Part shown: piece after piece, positions 25,290 through 34,274 of the stretch
Layout: each line of letters opens with the position of its first letter
Position numbering within the stretch: the stretch's first letter is position 1
Origin: Varibaculum prostatecancerukia
GTDB taxonomy: Bacteria; Actinomycetota; Actinomycetes; Actinomycetales; Actinomycetaceae
Assembly (NCBI RefSeq): GCF_943169825.2
Contig: NZ_OW968402.1
Coordinates: 1,860,001 to 1,924,000, forward strand
Direction: 5' to 3'
DNA length: 64,000 bases
Position numbers and translations under genes: made by a program
Notes under the pieces: generated by a model
Databases searched by the model: none
The model's input: the letters and a program-made list of their open reading frames with translations, nothing else
What the model was told of the DNA's origin: nothing

Positions 25290-26678
25290 GTGGCGATAGA
25301 AAATAAAGGCACTCCCGACAGTGCTGAGCCTGTTTCCAGCGGCAACACTGTTTCCAGTGATGTTCCTGCTACTTCGAGCTCCGAACCTAAAACTACCGAT
25401 TCTGGTGCTACAACTATTAAAGAAACCGGAAAAACCAAGAAGAAAAGGCTGCTAAAGAATACGATTTTTCTCTATGTCTTAGTGTTCTCCGGGTATTTCT
25501 TTTCCTTCATCACTGTCCCCTATCAAACCCGAGTGCTCGGCGCCGAACTCTACGGAAAAATCGGGTGGGCAATGGCGGTGATGGCGTACTTCAGTGTATT
25601 TATCGAGTTCGGGTTTTTACTGTCTGCCACTGCGTCAATCGCGGGAAATCGCGATGATAAAACCTATGTCGAAAAGGTGGTAGGAGCGGTAACCCTAGAT
25701 AAATTACTGCTTACCCTTCTCAGCCTGGCAGTTCTCGCCCCCATGGCGTTTTTCTGGCAGAAAATGAGTTCAGATCCCTGGTTCTACCTGCTATGTTTCC
25801 TCTCGGTTTCTTCGGCGAGTTTCATGCTCGATTTCTTCTACCGCGGTATCGAAGAAATGCAAACCATCACCATCGCCTCGGTTTTCTTACGAGCTCTCTT
25901 CACCATCGGAATTTTTGTTTTCATGCACAAACCCCAAGACTACTGGATGGTTCCTGCGCTGAACCTGGGAGGTAACCTCCTCGCAGCCGGCTACGTCTAC
26001 GGACACATGATTTTTAAACTCGGTTATAAAATTCGCTGGCCCGGTCTGGGCTTCGCCTGGCAAATCTTAAAAGAGTCCACTTGGTTTTTCCTATCCCGAG
26101 TAGCCAGCACTATTTATACCGCTACCAATATCTTCCTTCTCGGGTTCGTCTATCCGGTAGCCAGCATCCCCATCGGCGTCTACACCGCAGCCGACAAACT
26201 GCTCGGGGTAATGAAACAAACCATGGGACCAATATCCGACAGTCTTTATCCCTATATGGTGCGCAACCGCGACTTCAAACTCCTAAAGAAAATACTGCTC
26301 TCGTTAATGCCGGTAGTAGCGCTGGGATGCATAGTAGTTGCGATTATCGCCGAGCCTATGTGTTCTTGGTTCTTTGGGACTCAGTTCCGTGATGCTGGAA
26401 AAGTATTGCGCCTGATGATGCTTATCCTATTTATTACTTTGCCGGTCTACCTTCTGGGATTCCCCACCCTCAGTCCCCTGGGGGGCGCAAAAGCAGTTAA
26501 CCAATCGGTGATCGTAGCTTCTATTTTCCACGTCTTTGCTCTCTGCGTAACCTTCGTCCTCGGCTACCTAAATATCTACTCGGTGGTGCTACTTACCTTC
26601 TGCACCGAAATGATTATTCTTATTTACCGAGTGGTTGCAGTATCTAAATACTGGAAGAAATCAAAAGCCGGGTTGTAA
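25290..26678 (+). CDS. Wzx-type polysaccharide flippase
   Basis: 462 residues from the GTG at 25290, chosen because AAGGAGA lies just upstream; the longer TTG frame from 25230 lacks a ribosome-binding site. After a Ser/Thr-rich cytoplasmic N-terminus of about 45 residues there are about 12 hydrophobic helices beginning NTIFLYVLVFSGYFFSFITV. The YQTRVLGAELYGKIGW motif is typical of RfbX/Wzx proteins in the MATE/MOP superfamily. It would flip the undecaprenyl-linked repeat unit outward. Confidence 0.9.
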   Translation: MAIENKGTPDSAEPVSSGNTVSSDVPATSSSEPKTTDSGATTIKETGKTKKKRLLKNTIFLYVLVFSGYFFSFITVPYQTRVLGAELYGKIGWAMAVMAYFSVFIEFGFLLSATASIAGNRDDKTYVEKVVGAVTLDKLLLTLLSLAVLAPMAFFWQKMSSDPWFYLLCFLSVSSASFMLDFFYRGIEEMQTITIASVFLRALFTIGIFVFMHKPQDYWMVPALNLGGNLLAAGYVYGHMIFKLGYKIRWPGLGFAWQILKESTWFFLSRVASTIYTATNIFLLGFVYPVASIPIGVYTAADKLLGVMKQTMGPISDSLYPYMVRNRDFKLLKKILLSLMPVVALGCIVVAIIAEPMCSWFFGTQFRDAGKVLRLMMLILFITLPVYLLGFPTLSPLGGAKAVNQSVIVASIFHVFALCVTFVLGYLNIYSVVLLTFCTEMIILIYRVVAVSKYWKKSKAGL

Positions 26679-26696
26679 TCCTGCCAGCACAGTTAG

Positions 26697-27686
26697 TTAC
26701 TTTAAGCGCAAGGCGATTCCATAAATAAACGTGGCTACCGCGATAGTTATGCGTGCCGTCACTACCGTGGCAGCATCTATTTTCCGCAGTCCTTTTAGAG
26801 GTATCCGTCTAGCCAGTTTCTGCACTCGTTTTTTCAAAGAACGGTAGCGGGGATCTTGGCGGTAACTAGGATCGGCGGAGTACTCCACCAGGCAGTTGAT
26901 CCCGGCTTTAAACGCTGCCAGGAGCGCGAGTTTCGCTTGCGGGAGGTGTAGATCGCTCAACAACCTATAGTGTTCTTCGTAAAAATCAATCCCGTCTCTA
27001 TGTTTCCAGGAGGGAGTAGCCATTATTGAGGACTCGTTACAACGATAGTGATAAAGCGGTGCGCGAGTGAGCGCAACCCGTTCAGACTGTAGCAACACCG
27101 GAAGCGCTACCGCTACGTCCTCGTGGAGACGTCCTTCAGGAAAATGCAGATTTTTATAGATTCGCCGCGGATACAGTTTAGATACTGCCACCGTAAGCTG
27201 CTGTAAGAGCAGTCCCCCATACAGCTGCGTTATCGCTTCATTCTGGGAATATAGGCGCCAATTCGCTTCTTGAGCAGGCTGACTCATGGAGTACAGCTCG
27301 CGATCGTCAGAAAATCTAGCCAGCCCACATACCGCTAAATCAGCTTGCAGCTTTGAAATCCCTTCCATCAGTAGCCGCACAAAATCTGGATGCAAGGAAT
27401 CATCGGAATCAACAAAGCAAAGATAATCCCCATGCGCCCGCGCTAAACCAAAATTTCGCGCGCTAGAAAGTCCCCCATTGGGTTTACTGACTACTTCCAG
27501 TCGCGGATCAGCGTAACTTTCTGCTATCGCCAGTGAACCATCGGGGGAACCATCATTTACCACGATTACCTGCAAATTTTTGTAGCTCTGCGCTAACACG
27601 GAATCAAGACAGATACGCAGATATTTTTCTACGTTATAAACCGGAATAACCACAGAAACTAGCGGCTCACTGCTGTCATGCTGCAT
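26697..27686 (-). CDS. Family 2 glycosyltransferase
   Basis: 329 residues of the WaaB/EpsJ-like group: VSVVIPVYNVEKYLRICLDS, VIVVNDGSPDGSLAIAESYA, GGLSSARNFGLARAHGDYLC, metal site FVDSDDSLHPDFV, and LHEDVAVALPVLL near the acceptor site. The C-terminus ends with a hydrophobic segment (VVTARITIAVATFIYGIALR). Convergent with the flippase gene and 14 bp downstream of a LicD gene. Confidence 0.9.
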   Translation of the reverse strand: MQHDSSEPLVSVVIPVYNVEKYLRICLDSVLAQSYKNLQVIVVNDGSPDGSLAIAESYADPRLEVVSKPNGGLSSARNFGLARAHGDYLCFVDSDDSLHPDFVRLLMEGISKLQADLAVCGLARFSDDRELYSMSQPAQEANWRLYSQNEAITQLYGGLLLQQLTVAVSKLYPRRIYKNLHFPEGRLHEDVAVALPVLLQSERVALTRAPLYHYRCNESSIMATPSWKHRDGIDFYEEHYRLLSDLHLPQAKLALLAAFKAGINCLVEYSADPSYRQDPRYRSLKKRVQKLARRIPLKGLRKIDAATVVTARITIAVATFIYGIALRLK

Positions 27687-27700
27687 TGTAATCGTTTCTT

Positions 27701-28627
27701 TTAGTCGCTTATCCCTGCTTTTCGAGGATCAAAACGCCCGTTGGTCATGTATTCCTGATAAGGAGTATCTAAATCCATGAAATAAACTGCGTGCTTGGGT
27801 TGCTGTTGCTCAATGGGGGGCGGGTTAAGATAATCGTCACCGAACTCGGCACGCAAATAGGCGTCCCAGTCAGCAGGCATCCGGAACTGCTGTTGTGTTC
27901 CCGCTACTTCCAGTGGCATATCGATTCCTTGACCAAACCATTTACGCCGGAAGGGGACGATTATAAGCTTTGGATCGTCACAAATCCTTGCCGTCCATTC
28001 ATGGCGGTCATAATCCCATTTACTCATTTGCTTCTCACAAGCCCGCCATAGTTTATATCGCCAGCGGGGATGGGGCACTAGCGCTAACGCCACCTTCGCC
28101 CCCAAAGCCACTACTTTGCCGTGGTTTTTCGGCACTTCGGCCACGTTATACAAATTGAAGAGTTCTCCCATTAGCACCTGCCACCACCAAGCTAGGGACT
28201 TTGGCTGAGGTGCTCCATCTAGCGGAAAAATATCGATGGTCAACCCTTGGGGAATTTTTTTATCTATTTGATAAGGGGTTACCAAGGTAGTGAAGTTGTC
28301 ACAGATTTTTGCCATTACATCCCCGGCATGGGTATTCGCGCCGGTACGGACATAGCTAAAACGCTCGGTATCGGCTTCCCGATTCCAAAGGCTGGCAAGT
28401 CGTTCATAATCGGGGCGAGGCATATAGACATCTACATCATCATCCCAGGGAATAAATTTCCCATCGCGAGCCGCGCCAATCACGCAACCTCCGCAACCAT
28501 AAAAACGCAGCCCACGTTGATCACAAAAATCCGCGAAATACTGGTAGATCTCCCAAGACTTCTCTTGCATCTTTCGCAGTTCATCGGCACTCACCGGACG
28601 CGTCTTAGCTGCCCCAAAGTTTTCCAT
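27701..28627 (-). CDS. LicD-family phosphotransferase, second copy
   Basis: 308 residues from the ATG at 28627, preceded by AAGGAGG eight bases upstream; the frame continues to 28696 but without a ribosome-binding site. Motifs: LRFYGCGGCVIGAARDGKFI, then the metal site PWDDDVDVYMPRPDYERL and TIDIFPLDG. It is longer than the copy at 18639 and only distantly related to it, so the two probably act on different acceptors or positions. Likely donor: a CDP-linked phospho group from the fusion enzyme at 13861. Confidence 0.85.
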   Translation of the reverse strand: MENFGAAKTRPVSADELRKMQEKSWEIYQYFADFCDQRGLRFYGCGGCVIGAARDGKFIPWDDDVDVYMPRPDYERLASLWNREADTERFSYVRTGANTHAGDVMAKICDNFTTLVTPYQIDKKIPQGLTIDIFPLDGAPQPKSLAWWWQVLMGELFNLYNVAEVPKNHGKVVALGAKVALALVPHPRWRYKLWRACEKQMSKWDYDRHEWTARICDDPKLIIVPFRRKWFGQGIDMPLEVAGTQQQFRMPADWDAYLRAEFGDDYLNPPPIEQQQPKHAVYFMDLDTPYQEYMTNGRFDPRKAGISD

Positions 28628-28743
28628 CTCTCCATCCTCCTTGATTATTTTCAGTAATCTCGATTCCCGATTGCGCCCTGCCGGTCGCTCATCCATCCTG
28701 GGAAAACAGATACTTAACTTTAAGTTATCCTATCTATCTGCGA

Positions 28744-30585
28744 CTATTGATAGAGCACCTGGTCTTTCGCGGTCACGAAATCGTGCTCTGCCATTAAGGC
28801 TTCCGGAGAGATTTCAGGGACAGTAGTATGCGAAATTAGCGGATGGAAGGGACGCTCGTCCTTTTCGGCCTCAAAATGCAACACTTCGGAGAGCTTTTCC
28901 CCGGGACGCATCCCCGTAATCTTGATTTCAATATCCTTCCCGCTCATTTCAATCATGCGCCGCGCCACGTCAATGATTTTTACCGGCTCACCCATATCTA
29001 GTACCAGTACCTCACCGGGACGACCAATCGCTCCCGCTTGAATCACTAGGGCGCACGCTTCCGGAATAGTCATAAAGAAACGTTCCACATCCGGGTGAGT
29101 AATGGTGATGGGTCCTCCCTTCTCAATCTGGGAGGTAAAAGTCCAAAGCACCGAGCCGCGCGAGCCTAAAACATTACCGAAACGCACGCTAACGTAGCGC
29201 CAGCCCTTGTCAGCCACCTGCTGAGAATGGTGTGCCACTATCCGCTCCGCCATCCGTTTAGAACGCCCCAACACCGTAGTAGGTTCAGCAGCTTTATCGG
29301 TAGAGATATTTACCAGGTTAGTAACCCCGTACTCCACTGCCAGCTCTACCACGTTCTTCGATCCCAAAACATTGGTTTTCCACCCCTCGTCCGGGTATTG
29401 CTCCAGCATCGGTAAATGCTTGAGCGCGGCGGTATGGAAAATAACTTCCGGATGGTGGGTTTCAAAGATCGCGCGCAGCGCCTCCCTATCCCGAATGTCG
29501 CAGAGGGCGAAATCGGGGGTATCCAGCATCCCGGATCCATAAAGGTCCAGTTGCATGGCATGCAACTCGGATTCATCCCGGTCTAGCAGCACTAATTCTG
29601 CCGGATTCAAGGCTTTCACCTGACGGCAAATCTCGGAACCGATGGAGCCACCCGCACCAGTTACCAGCACCCGTTTACCTGTCACATAACTGGCGATTTG
29701 CTTTAGGTTAGTTTTGATTTCCCGCCGCCCCAACAGGTCAGTCACGTTCATCTGGCGAATATTGCTTAAATCAACTTTCCCATCTAGCATCTCCCCTACT
29801 TGCGGAGCTACCAGCAGTTTTAAACCGGCATCTTTTGCTAACTGTGAGTACGCGCTTTTAACATCCCGCAACTGCACACTGGAATCTGCTGGATCAGGAT
29901 GCTCGGCATTAATAGAGAAAATCGCGGTAGTTACCCCTAGTTTTTTCGCTATCTCCGCTAAATCCTGTCGTTTGCCGCGAACCGGAACCCCGCGCAGCCG
30001 CAAATTCCGCTTCGCCGAAGCATCGTCAATCAAAGCCACTGGAATATAGGGAGATTGGGTATCCACCTGCATCTGATTAATCAGCTGTTCGCCAGCGATC
30101 CCCGCGCCGATGATAATCACCGGCTCCGGATCCTCGACCCCATTGCGGCGTGCCTTTTTGAAAAGCCGCCAAAAAACTCGCGCGCTGCTCATAATTAATA
30201 GCCCCAGAGCCGGGCTGGCTACCGCCACCACAATACTGACGAAGCGACCGGGATACACCAGGGTAAATAGCGCACCTACCACTGCCGATGCCACAACGAT
30301 GACCCCTAAGCTGACTACCTCTTCGAATGAGGCAATCCAGTAACGGTTCATATAGTGCTTCGAGAGCAAACCGGCAACCGCTTGCACCACTATCGCGACC
30401 ACCGCGAAAACTAGAATCGCTTGTTCATCCAGCGAGCTCAAGGTGAAATCAAACCTGAGCCAAGAAATAATAACTACTGCCAGAACCCAACTGATAATAT
30501 CCGTCGCCAGTAAAATACCGCGTCGCAGCCACGTAGGAATAAACACGTATCCTCTTTTCTGCCTATTCATAAAACCTAAAGCCAT
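28744..30585 (-). CDS. PglF/CapD-like nucleotide-sugar 4,6-dehydratase
   Basis: 613 residues. Four N-terminal membrane helices (about 15-125), a first Rossmann domain (IIIGAGIAGEQLINQM), then the catalytic SDR domain from about 305 with VLVTGAGGSIGSEICRQV, HTAALKHLPMLEQYPDEG and STDKAAEPTTVLGRSKR. Enzymes of this build convert UDP-GlcNAc to the 4-keto-6-deoxy sugar, the first step towards bacillosamine-type amino sugars. The aminotransferase and phospho-sugar transferase for the next steps lie divergently at 30693 and 31910. No PglD-type acetyltransferase is visible nearby. Confidence 0.92.
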   Translation of the reverse strand: MALGFMNRQKRGYVFIPTWLRRGILLATDIISWVLAVVIISWLRFDFTLSSLDEQAILVFAVVAIVVQAVAGLLSKHYMNRYWIASFEEVVSLGVIVVASAVVGALFTLVYPGRFVSIVVAVASPALGLLIMSSARVFWRLFKKARRNGVEDPEPVIIIGAGIAGEQLINQMQVDTQSPYIPVALIDDASAKRNLRLRGVPVRGKRQDLAEIAKKLGVTTAIFSINAEHPDPADSSVQLRDVKSAYSQLAKDAGLKLLVAPQVGEMLDGKVDLSNIRQMNVTDLLGRREIKTNLKQIASYVTGKRVLVTGAGGSIGSEICRQVKALNPAELVLLDRDESELHAMQLDLYGSGMLDTPDFALCDIRDREALRAIFETHHPEVIFHTAALKHLPMLEQYPDEGWKTNVLGSKNVVELAVEYGVTNLVNISTDKAAEPTTVLGRSKRMAERIVAHHSQQVADKGWRYVSVRFGNVLGSRGSVLWTFTSQIEKGGPITITHPDVERFFMTIPEACALVIQAGAIGRPGEVLVLDMGEPVKIIDVARRMIEMSGKDIEIKITGMRPGEKLSEVLHFEAEKDERPFHPLISHTTVPEISPEALMAEHDFVTAKDQVLYQ

Positions 30586-30692
30586 TCTAGCGTTTACTCA
30601 GTACTTACCTAAAGACAATGCCGCCGCTAAAGGAACAAAGATATTAGTGAGATAATGGCAGCAGGATTGCATGCTGACCGAAAGGCTAAAAA

Positions 30693-31910
30693 ATGAAAGT
30701 GCCATTTTCTCCTCCTGACATTAGGGAACAAGATATTGAGGCAGTAGTAGAGGTACTGCGCTCAGGTTGGATCACCTCCGGCCCAGTGGGGGAAAAGTTC
30801 CGCAAAGCACTGACGGAGTTTTCAGGAACCGCCGGAACCATGCTGCTTAACTCGGCAACTGCTGGTCTTAAGAATGCCCTGCGGTTTTTGGGGATTGGCC
30901 CCGGCGATGAGGTAATCGTTCCCGCCTACACCTATACCGCTTCGGCCTCTGTGGTTGCTCACGTAGGGGCAAAAATCGTAATGGTAGATGTGGAACCAGG
31001 CGACTACTTTACTTCTGCTCAGCGCATTCGGGCTGCTATCACCCAGAATACGAAAGCGATTATCCCCGTGGATTTAGCGGGACGGATGGTTGATACTGCA
31101 CCGATTTATGAAGCGATTGAGGATGCCCAGCCACTTTTCCACCCGGGGAATGCCCTCCAAGAAACCTTAGGGCGCGTCGCCCTGATTATTGATGGCGCGC
31201 ATTCTTTGGGAGCTACCGGATATGGGATGCATTCGGGGCAAGCCGGCGATTTCACCGCTTTTTCTTTCCATGCAGTCAAGAATTTAACTACTGCCGAGGG
31301 CGGCGCCCTGACTTGGCGTGCAGAAAATCCTTTGGCGGATCAGGTAGAGCACTTCGTAAAACTCAACACTTTGCATGGGCAGTCTAAATCGGCGCTAGAA
31401 AAAACCAATAGCGCGGGTTGGGAGTACGATGTCCTTTTCCCTGGCTATAAAGAGAATATGCCCGACACCCTGGCGGCTTTGGGGTATTCCCAGTTGCAGC
31501 GCTATCCACAGATGATAGCGCGCCGCCACCAGATTATTGATTCCTACACCCAGGCACTAGCGGATCTGCCGGTGACGGCGCTGGCTCATAGTGGCACTGA
31601 TGCTCAAGGGCGTAGCTGGAATAGTTCCGGCCACCTCTATTTACTTTCCCTAGACACCCTGGGACTGGCGGAACGTAACCAGTTCATTGAAGAAATGTTT
31701 AACCGGGGGATCTCGTGCAATGTACACTACAAGCCGCTACCGCTGCTGACTGCCTATCGTGACCTGGGGTTCAAGATTGATGATTTCCCGAATGCTTACG
31801 AGGCATACTGTCACGAGGTCACGCTACCTCTAAACACGGTATTAGACGATAACCAGGTAGAATACGTGCAGGAAACTGCTAAAGAAATTTTGTCTAGGAT
31901 GACGAAATAA
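30693..31910 (+). CDS. DegT/DnrJ/EryC1 aminotransferase (PglE-like)
   Basis: 405 residues, PLP enzyme acting on keto sugars: FSPPDIREQDIEAVVEVLRS, ITSGPVGEKF, the ALRFLGIGPGDEVIVPAYTY segment, DGAHSLGATGYG, and the PLP lysine in FHAVKNLTTAEGGAL. It probably aminates the 4-keto sugar made by the divergent dehydratase. Its TAA overlaps the ATG of the next gene (TAATG), so both are coupled. Confidence 0.92.
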   Translation: MKVPFSPPDIREQDIEAVVEVLRSGWITSGPVGEKFRKALTEFSGTAGTMLLNSATAGLKNALRFLGIGPGDEVIVPAYTYTASASVVAHVGAKIVMVDVEPGDYFTSAQRIRAAITQNTKAIIPVDLAGRMVDTAPIYEAIEDAQPLFHPGNALQETLGRVALIIDGAHSLGATGYGMHSGQAGDFTAFSFHAVKNLTTAEGGALTWRAENPLADQVEHFVKLNTLHGQSKSALEKTNSAGWEYDVLFPGYKENMPDTLAALGYSQLQRYPQMIARRHQIIDSYTQALADLPVTALAHSGTDAQGRSWNSSGHLYLLSLDTLGLAERNQFIEEMFNRGISCNVHYKPLPLLTAYRDLGFKIDDFPNAYEAYCHEVTLPLNTVLDDNQVEYVQETAKEILSRMTK

Positions 31911-32533
31911 TGTTTCCGGCAGACGCAAGGAAAAAATCTGTGGACGCTAAAGAGATTATTGACCGCGCTATTGCGGCGGCGGCATTGATAGTGCTCAGCC
32001 CCCTATTTGCGGTGACCGCGCTGGCTATCAAACTTGATTCTTCCGGGCCGGTATTTTTCCGGCAAGAAAGGATCGGACGCTTCGGGGTTCCCTTCCATAT
32101 CCACAAATTTCGCACCATGCGCAATGAAAAACCGAAGAAAAATATCTCTGCCAGCGGTGATCCGCGAGTAACTAGGGTGGGGCGGATCCTGCGGAAAACC
32201 AAGATTGACGAGTTAGCGCAACTCATAGATGTTGCTCAAGGATCTATGTCACTGGTGGGGCCGCGTCCGGAAGTACCGGAATATGTGGAGCAGTGGCCGC
32301 AAGACAGGAAAGCACTGATTCTTTCTGTGCGCCCCGGAATCACTGACCCGGCCTCGATTGTTTATCGTAATGAGGCCGACGAGTTAGCCAGTGCCGCCGA
32401 CCCGGAACGCTACTATACCCAGGTATTGATTCCTAAGAAGACCAAAATGTATGCCGATTATGTGCGGTCTCGCTCTTTGCTGGGTGATTTCCGGATTATT
32501 TTGCAAACCATTGCCACTGTTGCGCGCGGGTAG
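31910..32533 (+). CDS. Initiating phospho-sugar transferase (PglC/WcaJ type)
   Basis: 207 residues. A single re-entrant membrane helix (IAAAALIVLSPLFAVTALAI) is followed by the conserved GPVFFRQERIGRFG, HIHKFRTMRN, RVGRILRKTKIDELAQL and MSLVGPRPEVPEY motifs. Monotopic enzymes like this move a sugar phosphate onto undecaprenyl phosphate, starting the glycan. Length fits the small PglC class rather than five-helix WbaP/WcaJ. It closes the polysaccharide region. Confidence 0.93.
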   Translation: MFPADARKKSVDAKEIIDRAIAAAALIVLSPLFAVTALAIKLDSSGPVFFRQERIGRFGVPFHIHKFRTMRNEKPKKNISASGDPRVTRVGRILRKTKIDELAQLIDVAQGSMSLVGPRPEVPEYVEQWPQDRKALILSVRPGITDPASIVYRNEADELASAADPERYYTQVLIPKKTKMYADYVRSRSLLGDFRIILQTIATVARG

Positions 32534-32585
32534 CTAAATACCCGGAAAAGAAAATACAACTGGCGCATATATAGCACACGAATAG

Positions 32586-32620
32586 CTAGAGGCGGCGAGG
32601 AAAACCCCCGCCGCCTCTAG
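32586..32620 (-). terminator. Hairpin terminator downstream of trpB2
   Basis: CTAGAGGCGGCG (32586-32597) pairs perfectly with CGCCGCCTCTAG (32609-32620). It lies between the convergent sugar-transferase and trpB2 genes. Its core stem and loop are almost identical to the hairpin at 6926-6955. Confidence 0.75.
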
Positions 32621-32632
32621 CAGTAAATTCAG

Positions 32633-33937
32633 TTACTTCTCTAGCACCTGGTGGTAGGCCGCCAAGTCCAGCACCCCGTTACCGGAAAGCCCAATCAGCA
32701 CCACCTGATCATCGCCAGCCTCCCCGGAACGGATGAAGTCCAGCGCCCCCGCAATCGCGTGGGTAGATTCGGGGGCCGGAATGATTCCCTCGGAGCGCGC
32801 GAACTCGAGCCCAGCCGCAAAGGTCTGTTCTTGCGGATAAGCGCGCGCCTCCATCAATCCCAGGTGGTAGGCGTGCGAAACCATCGGCGCCATCCCGTGA
32901 TAACGCAAACCACCAGCATGAATGGGATCCGGCACGAACTCATGACCCAGGGTGTACATCTTCATTAAGGGGGTCAGACCCGACATATCCCCGAAGTCGT
33001 AACGGTATTCGCCTTGCGTCAGCGAGGGGCAGGCTGCCGGTTCACAGGCCACTACCCGCGCGTTCTTGCCTTCGCGCAGATTCTCGCCGATAAAGGGAGT
33101 AGCCAGACCACCCAGGTTAGAGCCACCCCCGGCGCAACCGAAAATGAAGTCCGCGCCGGATTCGCCGGCTTTAGCCAGTTGAACTTGTGCCTCCAAGCCA
33201 ATTACCGTCTGGTGGATAATCACCTGATTCATTACCGAGCCCAAAGCGTAGTGCGCCTGCGGATCCGAAACCGCAGATTCCACCGCCTCCGAAATTGCCA
33301 TCCCTAGAGAACCGGAAGTATCGGGGTTTTCGGCTTGGATCCGGCGGCCTGCCTCGGTGCGATCGGAGGGCGAACTCCAACATTTCGCGCCGTAAGTCTC
33401 CATCTGCATGCGCCGATAGGGCTTTTGATCATAGGAGGAACGTACCTGCCACACTTCACATTCCATTCCCAGCATGGAGCAGGCCATCGCCAGGGAAGCA
33501 CCCCACTGCCCAGCCCCAGTTTCGGTGGTGAGCCGTTTAATCCCGGCCACCGCGTTGTAGTAGGCCTGGGCTAATGCCGAGTTCGGTTTATGGGACCCGG
33601 CCGGAGAATTACCTTCATACTTGTAGTAGATGCGGCATTTAGTGCCTAGTTCTTGCTCCAAGTTGTGCGCGCGATAAAGCGGCGCCGGACGGAAATTGGT
33701 ATAGAGTTCCCGGATTCGCTGGGGAATCTCGATATAGCGTTCCTTGCTCATCTCCAGTTCGATGAGCCCGGGAGCAAACAGGGGCTCCAGATCTTTCGCG
33801 GTAATCGGTTCGCGGGTCTGCGGGTTCAGGTAGGGAGGCATCGGCTCCGGGAAGTCCGCGACCAGGTTGTACCAGCGAGCAGGAATGTGGTTATCGATCG
33901 GAAATCCTAAGGGTTGGATTCTAGGGTTATCAGTCAT
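32633..33937 (-). CDS. trpB: Tryptophan synthase beta-like protein (TrpB2 type)
   Basis: 434 residues of the TrpB2 subgroup, which is longer than TrpB1 and often found without TrpA. Seen: the PLP lysine in GNSPAGSHKPNSALAQ, TETGAGQWGASLAMACSMLG, the phosphate-binding loop CAGGGSNLGG, ESTHAIAGALDF and LSGNGVLDLAAYHQ. TrpB2 joins indole or serine-derived aminoacrylate to give Trp, often as an indole-salvage enzyme. No trpA or other trp gene is in the window, but the gene carries its own Trp-codon attenuator, which argues that Trp supply is its real job. Confidence 0.92.
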   Translation of the reverse strand: MTDNPRIQPLGFPIDNHIPARWYNLVADFPEPMPPYLNPQTREPITAKDLEPLFAPGLIELEMSKERYIEIPQRIRELYTNFRPAPLYRAHNLEQELGTKCRIYYKYEGNSPAGSHKPNSALAQAYYNAVAGIKRLTTETGAGQWGASLAMACSMLGMECEVWQVRSSYDQKPYRRMQMETYGAKCWSSPSDRTEAGRRIQAENPDTSGSLGMAISEAVESAVSDPQAHYALGSVMNQVIIHQTVIGLEAQVQLAKAGESGADFIFGCAGGGSNLGGLATPFIGENLREGKNARVVACEPAACPSLTQGEYRYDFGDMSGLTPLMKMYTLGHEFVPDPIHAGGLRYHGMAPMVSHAYHLGLMEARAYPQEQTFAAGLEFARSEGIIPAPESTHAIAGALDFIRSGEAGDDQVVLIGLSGNGVLDLAAYHQVLEK

Positions 33938-34006
33938 CTTTTCTTTTGCTCCTCATTGAAATATCACTTCTATTAAATAGTTTCCGCTGGCGGGAGACAA
34001 AAAAAT

Positions 34007-34055
34007 ACCCGCCACCTGGCGGGTTCTATAAATGCCTGAAAGAAAGGACCCGCCT
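34007..34055 (-). promoter_or_regulatory. trp-type transcription attenuator upstream of trpB2
   Basis: On the minus strand the leader stop is followed by GGCGGGTCC, a spacer, GAACCCGCC, AGGT, GGCGGGT and a run of Ts. ACCCGCC (34018-34024) can pair either with the upstream GGCGGGT (antiterminator) or with the downstream one to form the terminator ACCCGCC-AGGT-GGCGGGT (34007-34024) followed by ATTTTTTTG. This is the classical ribosome-stalling attenuator layout. Confidence 0.88.
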
Positions 34056-34101
34056 AGGCGAGCCACCACCACTGAATCGATTTGATCGCTGTTTCTTCCA
34101 T
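34054..34101 (-). CDS. trpL: Trp leader peptide
   Basis: A 15-codon frame encoding MEETAIKSIQWWWLA with three consecutive TGG codons next to its TAG stop, placed immediately upstream of the 2:3/3:4 alternative hairpins. Stalling at the Trp codons when charged tRNA-Trp is low would favour the antiterminator and let trpB2 be transcribed. A possible promoter on the minus strand is TTGTAG, 18 bases, TAGCAT (-10 at 34108-34113), which would start transcription at or next to the ATG, so the leader may be leaderless. Confidence 0.88.
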   Translation of the reverse strand: MEETAIKSIQWWWLA

Positions 34102-34185
34102 GCCCCTATGCTAACGAAAACGTGAGAGCGACTACAAGCCGTCTCAAAAGTTGGCGTTTTGCTTTTCAGAGCTTTAGTCTAAACG

Positions 34186-34267
34186 TAGCCATCAAGAGCA
34201 GTGCAGAGACCTGGCTCGCGCACTGCAGCAACCGATAAGACGGTGCTAATGCCAGGACCGATGGGAA
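34186..34267 (+). promoter_or_regulatory. SAM riboswitch (S-box clan) upstream of metN
   Basis: The stretch shows the S-box hallmarks in order: P1 strand CCATC (34189-34193), AAGAGCAGTGCAGAGACCTG, GCAACCGATAAGACGGTGCT then AATGCC, and the closing P1 strand GATGG (34260-34264). The GGTGCTAATNCC segment is diagnostic of SAM-binding S-box RNAs. The closing strand runs into the metN ribosome-binding site (GGGAAGGA), and there is no terminator, so control is probably at translation initiation. A promoter with TTGGCG, 18 bases, TAGTCT (34151-34180) would start at about 34187. Confidence 0.85.
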
Positions 34268-34274
34268 GGAACTT

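Noticed and set aside
33981-34006. GGCGGGAGACAAAAAA near the trp attenuator as another repeat half-copy
   Set aside because: Similarity to the GGGCGGGAG-ACAAAAG strand is short, and the sequence is explained by the attenuator T-run and its flank.
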